Shown one piece after another: positions 1 to 8,637 of a DNA stretch of 25,498 nucleotides. Within the stretch, counting starts at the first letter, position 1; each line of letters opens with the position of its first letter. The position numbers and the translations under genes were made by a program. Source of the stretch: a virus; the IMG/VR virus record IMGVR_UViG_3300021963_009173, positions 1 to 25,498 of that record. One strand, given 5' to 3'. The notes under the pieces were generated by a model, which saw only the letters and a program-made list of their open reading frames with translations, did not search any database and was not told where the DNA came from.

Positions 1-182
1 TAATTAATGTAGCAAACAATTCAGAAAACTCTAGCAACAAAGATCTTGTTGAGGTTAGAGATTTTTTAATTGAAGAATATACCGAAACTAAAAATTTGAT
101 AATTGATTTAACAAAACATTTAGACGGCATTGAAGAGCTATATAATAAAGTTAACGAAGAATTAGAAAAAAGAATTAAATAA
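1..182 (+). CDS. C-terminal end of an unknown helical protein (5'-truncated by window edge)
   Basis: An open frame enters from the left edge (codons in phase with position 3) and ends at TAA 180-182, giving a 59-residue tail with no start in the window. The tail is rich in Glu, Lys, Asn and Leu with regularly spaced hydrophobics and ends in EELEKRIK, which suggests an amphipathic helix or coiled coil. Its stop overlaps the ATG of the next gene (TAATG), an arrangement typical of translational coupling, so it probably belongs to the same tail/baseplate operon. The family cannot be recognised from this fragment. Confidence 0.7.
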   Translation, partial: INVANNSENSSNKDLVEVRDFLIEEYTETKNLIIDLTKHLDGIEELYNKVNEELEKRIK

Positions 183-1669
183 TGGCACAAATAATAACCA
201 TTGGAGTTGTAGTTAATGTCAACGATCCAAGAGGATTTGGTAGAATAAGAGCTAGAGATATTACTGAAACAGATAGTACTAGAGCAAACGCCATTCCAGA
301 TTGGCAACAATGGTCTAAGGACGATCCGTTTGTTTATTCACCATTTTTACCTACACATATTAATATAATTCCTAGAGTAGAACAAGCGGTTAAAATAATC
401 AGATACGACACTAGAAAAGATTTACAAAATCAGGAATATGTCCCTGGGCCATATACAACACCACATGATTTTAAAGAACAAGATCAAGAATCACAAATAA
501 GTGAAACAACATTTGGTGCAAGATCAAAGAAAACACCAAGCATTAAATCATTTGCATCTAATAAAAAAGTTTATGATGATAATTTTATTAGAGCTGAATC
601 TGTTGGTTCTTTACCAAGGGTTTCAGATGTTGCGTTAAGTGGTAATTACGGTTCGGACGTTATACTAACAGAACATGGTGTTAATATTAGAGCTGGTAAA
701 TTTATTGATAAGTTTATTGATAATATTGAACTTAAACAAGATTTAAAATTTTATCCAACCTATTCTAGAAAAAATGCTAGATTATCTTTAAAAAAATTTC
801 CGGAAACATTTAAATTAATTTCAACAGAAATCACAGATTCAGTTGTTACTAGAACTGATATTAAACATTTATTAGAGTACGATTTAGATAGTATTAGTAA
901 TCCAACAGAAATTACTATAAATTTGTATAGAATCAATACTCCAGAAGGGGATAAATATAAAACAGATGTATTCAATATTGATTCAGAATTAGGTGTACAA
1001 ACATCCGAACTTATCTATACTGAATCAACAACACTAGAAGACACAGGTAATAAATTACAAGAAGCGTATATTCTTATTAGGGAGTTTATTAGTAGATTAG
1101 ACAGGGAAAGATTAAATATAATTGATGGTACGCTTCAAGATACATTAGCTCACCCCTTTTATTATAGACCAGTTCCGTCTTTAAGAGCACAACCCGGAGC
1201 AACTAGTTTTTTAGAAAATGTTGTGTTTTTAACAAGAGCAAGTGGTTATGGTTTGGTTTTCTCACAGGACAATCTTGAACCACCAATTAAAGAAGAAAAA
1301 AGAATTGTATCTGATCTTAAAAAGATAAGTGATGTTGATCAAACATTCTCTGCTTTGACTTCAGATTTTGTTTTACAATTATCAACACAAAATCCCGGAA
1401 TAGATGGTAAAAAAATAGACTTTAGTTCTTTAGACAGATATGAATATACACAAGAAGACTATCTCAAAAGAATTGTTCCAAATACCTTTTCTTCTGTTAG
1501 AGGGGAAAAATTAATAGAATTATTAGAACTTATGTCAAGAATGTTAATTGATCATACTCATGGTATATTAACCCCGCCATATTATTTTGCAGATAAAATC
1601 GCCAGAATTGAATCAATTATTGCTAATGCCAAAAGTGAAATGGTAAATACATCGATAAGAATCAATTAA
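182..1669 (+). CDS. gp5-like baseplate hub/spike protein with N-terminal OB-fold
   Basis: The protein has 495 aa. Residues about 1-75 resemble the OB-fold of T4 gp5 and related VgrG/gpV-type spike proteins: a first strand ITIGVVVNVNDPRGFGRIRA, then a PFLP segment and a final strand with VEQAVKIIRYD. In that family the OB domain sits in the central baseplate spike. Near the C-terminus (about 447-470) is a helix followed by DHTHG, a His-rich motif often seen at the end of such hub proteins. No lysozyme domain like that of T4 gp5 is visible, and no clear beta-helix repeat. The start ATG overlaps the previous stop. A short tandem repeat (KFIDKFIDN) lies near residue 175. The OB assignment is fairly secure; the exact structural position in the virion is inferred. 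Confidence 0.6.
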   Translation: MAQIITIGVVVNVNDPRGFGRIRARDITETDSTRANAIPDWQQWSKDDPFVYSPFLPTHINIIPRVEQAVKIIRYDTRKDLQNQEYVPGPYTTPHDFKEQDQESQISETTFGARSKKTPSIKSFASNKKVYDDNFIRAESVGSLPRVSDVALSGNYGSDVILTEHGVNIRAGKFIDKFIDNIELKQDLKFYPTYSRKNARLSLKKFPETFKLISTEITDSVVTRTDIKHLLEYDLDSISNPTEITINLYRINTPEGDKYKTDVFNIDSELGVQTSELIYTESTTLEDTGNKLQEAYILIREFISRLDRERLNIIDGTLQDTLAHPFYYRPVPSLRAQPGATSFLENVVFLTRASGYGLVFSQDNLEPPIKEEKRIVSDLKKISDVDQTFSALTSDFVLQLSTQNPGIDGKKIDFSSLDRYEYTQEDYLKRIVPNTFSSVRGEKLIELLELMSRMLIDHTHGILTPPYYFADKIARIESIIANAKSEMVNTSIRIN

Positions 1670-1674
1670 TTTGA

Positions 1675-1682
1675 TATTTATT
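1675..1682 (+). promoter_or_regulatory. variant of the late-type motif (TATTTATT)
   Basis: TATTTATT, 10 nt before the ATG at 1693, differs by one base from the TATTTATA octamer found before several late genes in this window. It is a weak promoter candidate because AT-rich intergenic DNA yields such words by chance. Confidence 0.3.
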
Positions 1683-1692
1683 AAATAAAAAG

Positions 1693-3063
1693 ATGTCATA
1701 TTTCCGTTCATATTTTGAGAAAAACAACACAATATTAAAACAGTCTCAGGTTAATACAGCAAAAAACCCGAATACTGAGCTTATTTATGGTTCAACATTT
1801 TCTAAGTTCATTTTTAAGGTCGATTTTACAGATCTCAAAAACAAAATAGATAATGGTGATTTTGTTATCGATTCAAATACAAAACATTATTTAAAAATGA
1901 CAAACACCATTTTTGGTGACGAGTCATTATTGGGTCAAAAAAACGGTAAAGGACGTGATAGAACATCTTCATTTGACCTTATTGTCTTTAAAGTAACCGA
2001 GTTCTGGGATGAAGGTCTAGGGTTTGACTATGAAGATGAAATTTATGACTTTACCAGTGGTAACAACACGTTTAATGAAAGACCATCAAACTGGTTTAAT
2101 AGAACTACACTAGATACTTGGGCATCTGCTGGTGTTTACAGCAGCCCAATTATTATCGATACGGTACACTTTGATAATGGAAATGAAGATCTGGTTGCTG
2201 ATGTTACAGATTATGTAAATGGTATCATTTTATCTGGTAACACAAATCACGGCTTAGGGATCGCTTTTGCACCATTATATGAGGGAATAAACAGTGAGGT
2301 AGACCAATCTGTTGCATTTTTTACAAAATACACACAAACATTTTTTGAACCATTTGTTGAGACGGTGTTTGAAGATAGAATAGCCGACAATCGTCAAAAT
2401 TTTATAGCAGAAGTAACTCAAAATCTTTATTTATATGTCACTAAAGGGACTAATTTTTACGATTTAGATAATAACCCTACTGTTGATATTACCGATCAAT
2501 CTGGAGCGATTTTAGGGGGGTTAACGGGGCTTACAACCACTAAGATACGTAAGGGAGTATATCAAGTTAGTTTTGGTTTAAGCGGTAATCTTTGTGACGG
2601 AAAACGCTTTTATTATGACAAATGGAAGAACCTATCACTTGATGGTGTTTCAATAGCTAATGTTACTCAAAAATTTGTACCAAAACCATATACATCATTG
2701 TTCACTGTAGGTGAAAATGTAAAAGAGCTTGAAAGATACTCAGTCCAATTTTTTGGTATTAAGTTAAATGAAAAAATAAAAAGAGGAGAAAATAGAAAAA
2801 TCGTTGTTAGTTTCAGATCATTAGATGTTCCTAAAACACAGCTATTTGAGGAGGTTTTCTATAGAGTTTATATAAAAGAGGGAAGAACAAATGTTAATGT
2901 ATTTGATTGGACCCAGTTGGATGTTACAAATGAGAACTCTTTCTATTTGAATACCGATATAATGATTCCTAGAGAATATTATTTAGAAATTAAGGGTAAA
3001 ACACATACAGAAGAGATATATTATAATGATCAGATCAAATTTGAAATAATATCAGAAAAATAA
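1693..3063 (+). CDS. Probable virion structural protein, beta-rich
   Basis: The protein has 456 aa and no family I can name with certainty. The first 220 residues look like a jelly-roll-type domain: alternating strands, many aromatic and Asn/Asp residues, and a YLKMTNT.FGDESL segment. A segment near 235, FEDRIADNRQNF, resembles the 'D-N-R' signature that follows the jelly-roll domain in several phage structural proteins. The C-terminal third (about 355-456) again has strands and resembles an Ig-like domain. It lies 23 nt after the gp5-like gene on the same strand, so a tail, baseplate or fibre role is the natural inference. No signal peptide or membrane segment is visible. Confidence 0.55.
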   Translation: MSYFRSYFEKNNTILKQSQVNTAKNPNTELIYGSTFSKFIFKVDFTDLKNKIDNGDFVIDSNTKHYLKMTNTIFGDESLLGQKNGKGRDRTSSFDLIVFKVTEFWDEGLGFDYEDEIYDFTSGNNTFNERPSNWFNRTTLDTWASAGVYSSPIIIDTVHFDNGNEDLVADVTDYVNGIILSGNTNHGLGIAFAPLYEGINSEVDQSVAFFTKYTQTFFEPFVETVFEDRIADNRQNFIAEVTQNLYLYVTKGTNFYDLDNNPTVDITDQSGAILGGLTGLTTTKIRKGVYQVSFGLSGNLCDGKRFYYDKWKNLSLDGVSIANVTQKFVPKPYTSLFTVGENVKELERYSVQFFGIKLNEKIKRGENRKIVVSFRSLDVPKTQLFEEVFYRVYIKEGRTNVNVFDWTQLDVTNENSFYLNTDIMIPREYYLEIKGKTHTEEIYYNDQIKFEIISEK

Positions 3064-3065
3064 AG

Positions 3066-3073
3066 TATTTATT
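3066..3073 (+). promoter_or_regulatory. variant of the late-type motif (GTATTTATT)
   Basis: GTATTTATT (motif core 3066-3073) ends 3 nt before the ATG at 3077, the same geometry as at the portal and terminase genes, but with T in place of the final A. If it works as a -10 element, transcription would begin at or inside the start codon. Confidence 0.35.
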
Positions 3074-3076
3074 GTT

Positions 3077-3598
3077 ATGAAAATAGAACAACTAATTAGA
3101 GAACATCTAATCAAATTATCCGAGCAAAAGGAATCACCTAATTATATGTTTTTCAGTAACTTAGAGCAAATGATAAGACAGTGCAATATGTTACTAGAAA
3201 TGGATCAAGAAAGAATTGATAGTATATTATTAAATGGACACGACTGGGCTGCGGATCACGTAACTGTTGCTAAAGAAAACATGGATCAAGTTTTTGATTT
3301 TATTATGAATGAAGTCAAGGGAGCCTCTTCAAATGATGAAGAAAGTTTAAATGAAGCCAAAAGTTCAGCACAACAAGCAGCAATAGCTGTTAATATGAAA
3401 AAACAAGGTAAAAAACCTAAAGAAGAATCATATCAAGAAATAGACGAAAGTAAAAACTGTCCTACCGATCCAGCAAAATGGGCTGCGTCAAAAGCGGCAG
3501 CAAAAAGAAAATTTGATGTTTATCCATCAGCATATGCAAATGGATGGGCAGCCAAAAATTACAAAGCTAAAGGTGGTGGTTGGAAAAAATGTAAGTAA
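3077..3598 (+). CDS. Small modular phage protein, probable head-associated
   Basis: The protein has 173 aa. Three parts are visible: an N-terminal amphipathic segment ending in LSEQ (11-17); a helical domain (about 25-83) that contains NGHDWAADH; and a basic C-terminal module (128-173) beginning CPTDPAKWAAS and containing VYPSAYANGWAAKNYKAKGG, a short Cys/Trp/Lys-rich module that I associate with T4-like and other large phages. A linker contains LNEA (91-94), which fits the T4 gp21-type cleavage consensus. The next gene starts 1 nt after its stop, so the two are probably coupled. Function is unknown; a DNA-binding internal head protein is one reading of the basic C-terminus. Confidence 0.6.
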   Translation: MKIEQLIREHLIKLSEQKESPNYMFFSNLEQMIRQCNMLLEMDQERIDSILLNGHDWAADHVTVAKENMDQVFDFIMNEVKGASSNDEESLNEAKSSAQQAAIAVNMKKQGKKPKEESYQEIDESKNCPTDPAKWAASKAAAKRKFDVYPSAYANGWAAKNYKAKGGGWKKCK

Positions 3599-3599
3599 T

Positions 3600-4460
3600 A
3601 TGAAGTTTATTGTTTCTAAAGAAGATAAAAAATACATCGAAGAAGCCATCAAATCTGGGGAAGTTCTAAAAGAAGACCTTAGAAGATGGTTTAAAGAAAA
3701 GTGGGTTGATGTAAGTAGAAAGGTTGATGGTAAACATCCTCCTTGTGGTAGAAAAGATGCAGATGGTAAATCATATCCAAAATGTAGACCATCTAAAAAA
3801 GTATCGAAAGAAACACCTAAAATTTCTTCATCTTATGACAAAAAAGAAAAGAAAGCAATGACTTCTCAAAAAAGAAGAGCAGAGAAAAAAGAACCTAAAA
3901 TTGGTAAGGGTAACAAGCCAACAATGACAAAATTTGACGAAAGCAAAAGCAAAGACATGAAGATAATTTGTGACGGATGTAATTGGTCTTGGAAATTGTC
4001 AGAAGGTGGCGATAAACCATATCTGTGTCACAAATGTGGTAATGACAATACTAAAAAATACAAAAAAATGATTATAACTGTTACTGAAGAACAATTCGAA
4101 AGATTATTCGAATATAATGAAGAAACCCCTGTTTTAATATATGAAGATGAAGATGGTTCAGTTCAAATGACTAACTATGTTATAAACAATATGTTAAACG
4201 AAGCTGAATATCAAGGACGTAAAGTACAATTGGGTAAAATCATGCAGGGAGACATTAAAAAGTTCAAAGTATATGTTAAGAACGATAAGGGTAAAGTAGT
4301 TAAAGTTAACTTTGGTTTTGGTGGTAAATCAGCTAAAGGTAAGAGAATGGTTATTAAGAAAAATAACCCAGAAAGACGCAAATCTTTTAGAGCAAGACAC
4401 AACTGTGAAAATCCTGGACCACGTTGGAAACCAAGATATTGGGCTTGTAAAACTTGGTAA
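3600..4460 (+). CDS. Modular basic phage protein with zinc ribbon
   Basis: The protein has 286 aa. The start at 3600 is chosen over an upstream in-frame ATG (3513) because the extra 29 residues would lie inside the preceding gene in another frame and look non-coding. Modules in order: RRWFKEKWVDVSRKV...CGR...YPKCRPS (28-64), like the small phage/bacterial family I know as DUF5872; a basic linker (65-117); a zinc ribbon with CDGC and CHKCG (124-127, 143-147); an acidic stretch; and a C-terminal module (205-286) with KKFKVYV, RRKSFRARHNC and RYWACKTW, found widely in T4-like phages. NEAE (200-203), within MLNEA, could be a prohead protease site that frees the basic C-terminal module. The role is unknown; packaging inside the head is inference. 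Confidence 0.65.
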   Translation: MKFIVSKEDKKYIEEAIKSGEVLKEDLRRWFKEKWVDVSRKVDGKHPPCGRKDADGKSYPKCRPSKKVSKETPKISSSYDKKEKKAMTSQKRRAEKKEPKIGKGNKPTMTKFDESKSKDMKIICDGCNWSWKLSEGGDKPYLCHKCGNDNTKKYKKMIITVTEEQFERLFEYNEETPVLIYEDEDGSVQMTNYVINNMLNEAEYQGRKVQLGKIMQGDIKKFKVYVKNDKGKVVKVNFGFGGKSAKGKRMVIKKNNPERRKSFRARHNCENPGPRWKPRYWACKTW

Positions 4461-4462
4461 AA

Positions 4463-4780
4463 TCATATTAATTTCATTTTTGACCAATACCATGTTCTGT
4501 TATCAGAATATCTATTTAAACATTTAGCTTCTTTTTTTTCAACAAGTTTACCAATTTGCACTAAATCTGCATGTCTTTTCAGATCAATTCCCACATTAAA
4601 CCCTCCATCACACTTTTCATATAGTATTTCACCAATCGGTTCGACATACTTTCCCTCATCGTCAAGTTTTAATAACCTGACCATCTCGTCCTTTTTATTT
4701 TTACAATCAATACCTCTTTGTTGTATTAATTTTTGAAGAACATCCAATCTTAACTTACTGTAATCAGTAGTTTCTCTCAT
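4463..4780 (-). CDS. SAP-domain protein
   Basis: The protein has 105 aa from ATG at 4780; a GTG five codons upstream is also in frame but lies within the promoter. Residues about 7-42 fit the SAP helix-turn-helix DNA-binding motif: KLRLDVLQKLIQQRGIDCKN followed by KKDEMVRLL. The rest has a Cys (CDGG) and a Trp/Tyr-rich tail. SAP domains bind AT-rich DNA in many proteins; the phage role is not known. It is convergent with the 286-aa gene (2 nt between stops) and lies beyond the terminator of the capsid gene, so it is its own transcription unit with the promoter at 4785-4816. Confidence 0.6.
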   Translation of the reverse strand: MRETTDYSKLRLDVLQKLIQQRGIDCKNKKDEMVRLLKLDDEGKYVEPIGEILYEKCDGGFNVGIDLKRHADLVQIGKLVEKKEAKCLNRYSDNRTWYWSKMKLI

Positions 4781-4784
4781 TTTG

Positions 4785-4816
4785 CAAAAATACACATTTT
4801 TTTAGAATATTCCAAA
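4785..4816 (-). promoter_or_regulatory. Bacteroidota-type promoter for the SAP gene
   Basis: On the minus strand: TTTG (4816-4813), 20 nt, then TATTTTTG (4792-4785), which matches the -33/-7 pattern TTTG-N19/20-TAnnTTTG. The -7 box ends 4 nt before the ATG, so the transcript would be leaderless or nearly so. The -33 box lies in TTTTTTGGAATATT, repeated before the gene at 9105. Confidence 0.55.
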
Positions 4817-4820
4817 AAAC

Positions 4821-4849
4821 AAAAAACCCCAGATTTCTCCGGGGTTTTT
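4821..4849 (-). terminator. Intrinsic terminator after the major capsid gene
   Basis: An A-run, CCCC (4827-4830), a 10-nt loop, GGGG (4841-4844) and a T-run form an A/T-flanked hairpin. On the minus strand it reads GGGG stem then T6, 20 nt after the capsid stop codon; it could also stop rightward transcription. Confidence 0.7.
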
Positions 4850-4868
4850 ATATGATCTACAATTAAGA

Positions 4869-6584
4869 TTATCTTAATGTATCCAAGCTAAATGTAGTTA
4901 AACCTTTAACTGTGATAGTAGCGAAGTAACGGTTGTTTACCATTTTCTTTGCGTATCTTGTCATGATACCTTTGATTGGAGTCATGTTGAAAGGGTTATA
5001 CATTGTTGGAGTTAATTGTAAAGGTACATATGGAGCGTAGATATAACCTGCGTCTAATAATGATTTACCTTTGTGTCCAATTAACACTTTACCAGCTGGG
5101 AAGTAAGGATCACGATATACTTGATATCTACCAGCAAGTGTACCTACTTTTTCGATACCCATGTTGTATTGATCTTGCTCAGGACCAGCGTTTGATACGT
5201 GGAAATATTCTAAGTCATCGAATACTGCAGAAACTTCTGAAGAAACAACGATCCAGTTTGCACCACCACGTAATGTAGTTTTATGGATTTGAGCTGATAA
5301 TTGGTTGATTTTAGTTACCAATGTTTGGTTCCAGTCTTTTTGAGTGTAACCAACATAAGCAGATCCACCGTTACCATATTTCCACTCATTGTAATCCCAC
5401 TTAGCATTCCATGCAGCACCTTTACGTAAGTCACGTAAGATCTCACGGTCGATTTCTGCAGCAACTTGCTCAGATAATAAAGCTGTTAATTCAGCTTCAG
5501 CATCGATGTTGTGGAACGCAGAAACGTCTTGTGCTAATTCTGGAGACCAGCTAGCTCTTAACTTTCTTTCAGTAACAGAAACTGTTACAGAAGATAAGTC
5601 GAAAGATACTTCACCGATTTCATCTTCGAATTCTAAGTCTTCGTAAACTCTGTAAGTTACAGTGAATCCAGAAGCTGCGAATCCAGCAGGAGTAGTTAAA
5701 TTAGCGAAACCTGCAGTTGCAGAATAGTTTTGTACGTCTACACGTAAAAACATTACACCATCTTCATCACAGATATCTTCATATTTTCCACCAGGACCAG
5801 TTGCAGGGAATGTTGTTGTTCTCTTTTGACCATATTCAACAATACCTTTACCATATTTCTGAGTTACAATAGTGAAATCTCTTGCAACACCAGAATAAGA
5901 TACTGCTAAAGAAGCTAAGAACTCTTCAGTATCCATTTCGTTACCGTTAGGTCCGATTAATTTACCTTGACCGTTTTTAGTGAAACCAGAAACTTTCAAG
6001 ATAACTTCAGAGATAGATTGGCCTGAAGCGATTGACGCGTCAGAAACAACTCCACTATTAAATTCAACGAAAGCTACGCCAGTTTTAGTAACACCACTGA
6101 AAGCTCCTTTTGAATAATCGAAAAGACCTGAATCAGCAGCATCTGACTCTTCGTAGAAACGATCGTATAAATTTAAACCATCATAACCACCGTTAGTTGT
6201 GTCACCATTTGGAGAACCGAATGGAGTTAAGTGGTTACCATTGCTTCTATCTTGGATTTTAGGTACGAAGAAGAACAATTTACCGATAGGTAAGTTCATT
6301 GCTTGTACAGAAACGATGTCGTTTGCTAATAATTTAGAGAAAACACGACGGATGATTGGGAAAACTACAGTCTCGAAAGAACCAGAAGCATCAGCTACTG
6401 CTGCTTCGTTGATTAAATAAGACGCTTGGTTTTCATACAATTGCGCGATGTTATCTTTTTGGTGACCGTCAAGGTTTTCTAAGAAACCTAAGTCATCCCA
6501 TTTTTTGATGGTATCTTCTTTGATAACACGAAGGTGCTTAAGACCGATGTTACCAACCATACCTGATTCTAATAATGCTCCCAT
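4869..6584 (-). CDS. 23: Major capsid protein (T4 gp23 family)
   Basis: The protein has 571 aa and forms the head shell. It matches T4 gp23 in several places: an N-terminal pro-segment, then YLINEAAV (56-63), the expected gp21-type cleavage site after Glu60 (T4 cuts at FLTE/A); PIIRRVFSKLLANDIVSVQ and MNLPIGKLFFF (about 76-108); and a C-terminal core with SPELAQDVSAFHNIDAEAEL, EIDREILRDL and later FDDLEYF. The start ATG follows an A-rich leader with no Shine-Dalgarno sequence. It lies 27 nt after the scaffold gene and is probably co-transcribed with it, ending at the terminator 4821-4849. Its coding sequence appears slightly richer in G+C than its neighbours, as expected for a very highly expressed gene. 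Confidence 0.95.
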   Translation of the reverse strand: MGALLESGMVGNIGLKHLRVIKEDTIKKWDDLGFLENLDGHQKDNIAQLYENQASYLINEAAVADASGSFETVVFPIIRRVFSKLLANDIVSVQAMNLPIGKLFFFVPKIQDRSNGNHLTPFGSPNGDTTNGGYDGLNLYDRFYEESDAADSGLFDYSKGAFSGVTKTGVAFVEFNSGVVSDASIASGQSISEVILKVSGFTKNGQGKLIGPNGNEMDTEEFLASLAVSYSGVARDFTIVTQKYGKGIVEYGQKRTTTFPATGPGGKYEDICDEDGVMFLRVDVQNYSATAGFANLTTPAGFAASGFTVTYRVYEDLEFEDEIGEVSFDLSSVTVSVTERKLRASWSPELAQDVSAFHNIDAEAELTALLSEQVAAEIDREILRDLRKGAAWNAKWDYNEWKYGNGGSAYVGYTQKDWNQTLVTKINQLSAQIHKTTLRGGANWIVVSSEVSAVFDDLEYFHVSNAGPEQDQYNMGIEKVGTLAGRYQVYRDPYFPAGKVLIGHKGKSLLDAGYIYAPYVPLQLTPTMYNPFNMTPIKGIMTRYAKKMVNNRYFATITVKGLTTFSLDTLR

Positions 6585-6611
6585 TTTTAAATATTTGGTT
6601 TTTTTTATTTA

Positions 6612-7862
6612 TTATTTTATTTTTTTCATCAAATCTTTCATTCTTGCAAATTGAGGTGCTTCGTAAACTTTTGATTCAGAAAGTACTTCACTAGAAGAAC
6701 TTGAAGGAGTAGATGAGATTTTTTCCGCAACAGATTCGGTAACTGGTTTTTTAGTACCTAATTCTGCATTGATTGAGTTATAAAGATTTTTAGATTCTGT
6801 TATAGTAGAAATTGAATCAAATCTTTTTAAAATATTCAATTTTTCGCTTTTAGTTGTTGAATGTTCTGTAAACAGTCTAGTTGCATAAGCTAAATTTGCA
6901 TTGAAAACAGCAACTTCATTAAGTTTTTCTTTAAATAAAACTAATGCTTTTTTATATTCAGCATTTTGCTTCTTTAAGTTTTGAACTTCTTCGTTGATTG
7001 CTTTCTTTTGTGCTGCAGATTCATTTGTAGTTTTCTTAGCACCGGCTGCAAACATTTTTTTAGTAGGCAAGCCAGCTCTATCACCACCATGTGCATTCCA
7101 CTTAGTGTGAGCAGCTTCGTCAACTTCAACCTCTTCTTCAGGTAATTCAAGATCATCAGGAGTTCCAGAAACTTCGTAAACTTCTTCGTCTCCCATCTCA
7201 TCATCCATACCGTCTAATTCGATTTCGTAAATTGCTTCGTCAGACATTTCTTCTTCTTCTGCAACTTCTTCATCACCAGATAAATTGATTTCTTCTTCTC
7301 CTTCGTTCCAGTCTTCTGCAACGTCTTCAGAAGAAAGATCTTCTTCATCTAGTTTAATGATGTACTCATCTTCTTCATCTTTCAATGAGATGTTACCACC
7401 ATCTTTTTTAACGATAATACCATCTTCATCTGACATTGCTTTGAATACTTTCAAAACTTCTTCATCTGAAGCGTTGGTCATGTCTAACATGTCATCGTCC
7501 ATTGATGGTTCTTCAGCATCATCAAATGTTGGGAAATCGTCTTCAGCTTCTGTTTCAGAATCTTCATCTTCTGCTTCTTCGTCTTCCCCATCGATGTCTT
7601 TAGATGGTTCGTCATTTATTGAGGCCATGTCATCATTTTCTTCCGCATCATCATCAGATTCTGCGTCAGACATATCATCTGTCTCCTCTTCTTTAGAAGG
7701 TTGTTCTGCAACTTCCTCCTCTTCTTCCATGCTTTCTTTAAGCAAATCGTTTAGTTCTTGCTTCATTACTGAAGAAAGTATACCTTTTGCATTTTGCTTT
7801 ACTGCTTCTTCAAGTGTATTAACTTGAAGTAACGCTTGTTCTAAAATGGATTTTTCGCTCAT
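6612..7862 (-). CDS. 22: Prohead core scaffold protein (T4 gp22-like)
   Basis: The protein has 416 aa. Residues about 44-250 are extremely acidic with runs of Glu and Asp; the C-terminal part (about 275-416) is helical and predicted coiled coil, with LKRFDSISTITESKNLYNSI, a stretch like the C-terminal part of phage gp22-type scaffolds, and a basic end MKDLMKKIK. Candidate protease sites (LNEV, ITES, VTES) are scattered through it, as expected for a core that is digested to peptides. Position between the gp21-like protease and the gp23-like capsid gene supports the call. The long acidic insertion makes it larger than T4 gp22 (269 aa). The candidate late motif is at 7882-7889. Confidence 0.8.
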   Translation of the reverse strand: MSEKSILEQALLQVNTLEEAVKQNAKGILSSVMKQELNDLLKESMEEEEEVAEQPSKEEETDDMSDAESDDDAEENDDMASINDEPSKDIDGEDEEAEDEDSETEAEDDFPTFDDAEEPSMDDDMLDMTNASDEEVLKVFKAMSDEDGIIVKKDGGNISLKDEEDEYIIKLDEEDLSSEDVAEDWNEGEEEINLSGDEEVAEEEEMSDEAIYEIELDGMDDEMGDEEVYEVSGTPDDLELPEEEVEVDEAAHTKWNAHGGDRAGLPTKKMFAAGAKKTTNESAAQKKAINEEVQNLKKQNAEYKKALVLFKEKLNEVAVFNANLAYATRLFTEHSTTKSEKLNILKRFDSISTITESKNLYNSINAELGTKKPVTESVAEKISSTPSSSSSEVLSESKVYEAPQFARMKDLMKKIK

Positions 7863-7881
7863 TTATTTGTTTGATTTACTA

Positions 7882-7889
7882 TATAAATA
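7882..7889 (-). promoter_or_regulatory. Candidate late promoter motif before scaffold
   Basis: On the minus strand the sequence reads ATATTTATATAG; the TATTTATA octamer ends 19 nt before the ATG at 7862. The region 7863-7953 between the protease and scaffold genes has no convincing hairpin terminator. Confidence 0.5.
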
Positions 7890-7953
7890 TGTGGATTATT
7901 AAAAAAAACCTATTTTCTGATATTATAAAAAGGAAATAATTACTCTTTATCCC

Positions 7954-8637
7954 TTATCTTGAAAGAAAAGAATCAAATTTATTCATCAATGTTTTCATTT
8001 TATCTTCAACAACGGGTTTTTCTTCTATATTTTCATTGTATTTGTCTTTATCAGCAATATCCTGAAATACATACGCACCAGGAGTAGATGGAGATGAAAC
8101 TAAATCAAAGCATACTAATTCAAAATCATCTTGAACAATATTTTGACCTTTGATTTGTTTTAATGATCCAACACCTCTAGATGAAATACCTAGTGTGACA
8201 CCATTCATAATTAACATTGCTGCTTGATCACCTTTACAACTAACAACACCCATTTTTCTCCATCCTGGAGAAGTTAAGATTTTGATTTTACCCATTAAGG
8301 TTTTACCATCCCACCAAGTTTCGGTAATTGTATGTGATACTCTATCTAGATCGATAAGAGAAGATGAAGGGTGGTTTAATTCATTTAACGCAGACCCCTT
8401 CTTTATAATTTGTTGATATTTTTCGTTTTCCCTTTTTAATAGAACTTCAGGGTATATTCTACCGTTTTTGTTTGGTGTATCAAACTTTTGTAAAACGGCA
8501 TACAGAATAAGGTCTTCAGAGAAGTCCATATTCTTCATTTCTGTGATTACATCTTTATTGTCATTAGGAGAAACATGACCAGCGTCATATTCAATTAAAA
8601 TCCCCCTACCTATTTCATTTGGTCCCAGTACTTTCAT
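7954..8637 (-). CDS. 21: Prohead maturation protease (T4 gp21 family)
   Basis: The protein has 227 aa and is the serine protease that digests the core and trims the capsid protein. Family motifs: NKNGRIYP (57-63), the catalytic His in ELNHP (His89), the catalytic Ser in LGISSRG (Ser152 or Ser153), and the conserved DFELVCFDLVSSPS segment (171-184). Length fits T4 gp21 (212 aa). The acidic/basic C-terminal tail (about 198-227) may be an autoprocessing or core-binding segment. Its start codon lies inside a 9-bp inverted repeat (8622-8669), see findings. It precedes the scaffold gene, as in T4. Confidence 0.92.
   Translation of the reverse strand: MKVLGPNEIGRGILIEYDAGHVSPNDNKDVITEMKNMDFSEDLILYAVLQKFDTPNKNGRIYPEVLLKRENEKYQQIIKKGSALNELNHPSSSLIDLDRVSHTITETWWDGKTLMGKIKILTSPGWRKMGVVSCKGDQAAMLIMNGVTLGISSRGVGSLKQIKGQNIVQDDFELVCFDLVSSPSTPGAYVFQDIADKDKYNENIEEKPVVEDKMKTLMNKFDSFLSR

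Noticed and set aside
3513-3599. 29-codon upstream extension of the 286-aa gene
   Set aside because: It overlaps the conserved C-terminal module of the preceding gene in another frame; the ATG at 3600 directly follows that gene's stop and gives a sensible N-terminus.
5003-5278. 91-aa open frame opposite the capsid gene
   Set aside because: Antisense shadow of a highly conserved gene; no promoter or family signature.
7285-7827. Ser-rich 180-aa open frame on + opposite the scaffold gene
   Set aside because: It is the complement of the Glu/Asp-rich codons (GAA/GAT) of the acidic scaffold; composition is a mirror effect and there are no start signals.
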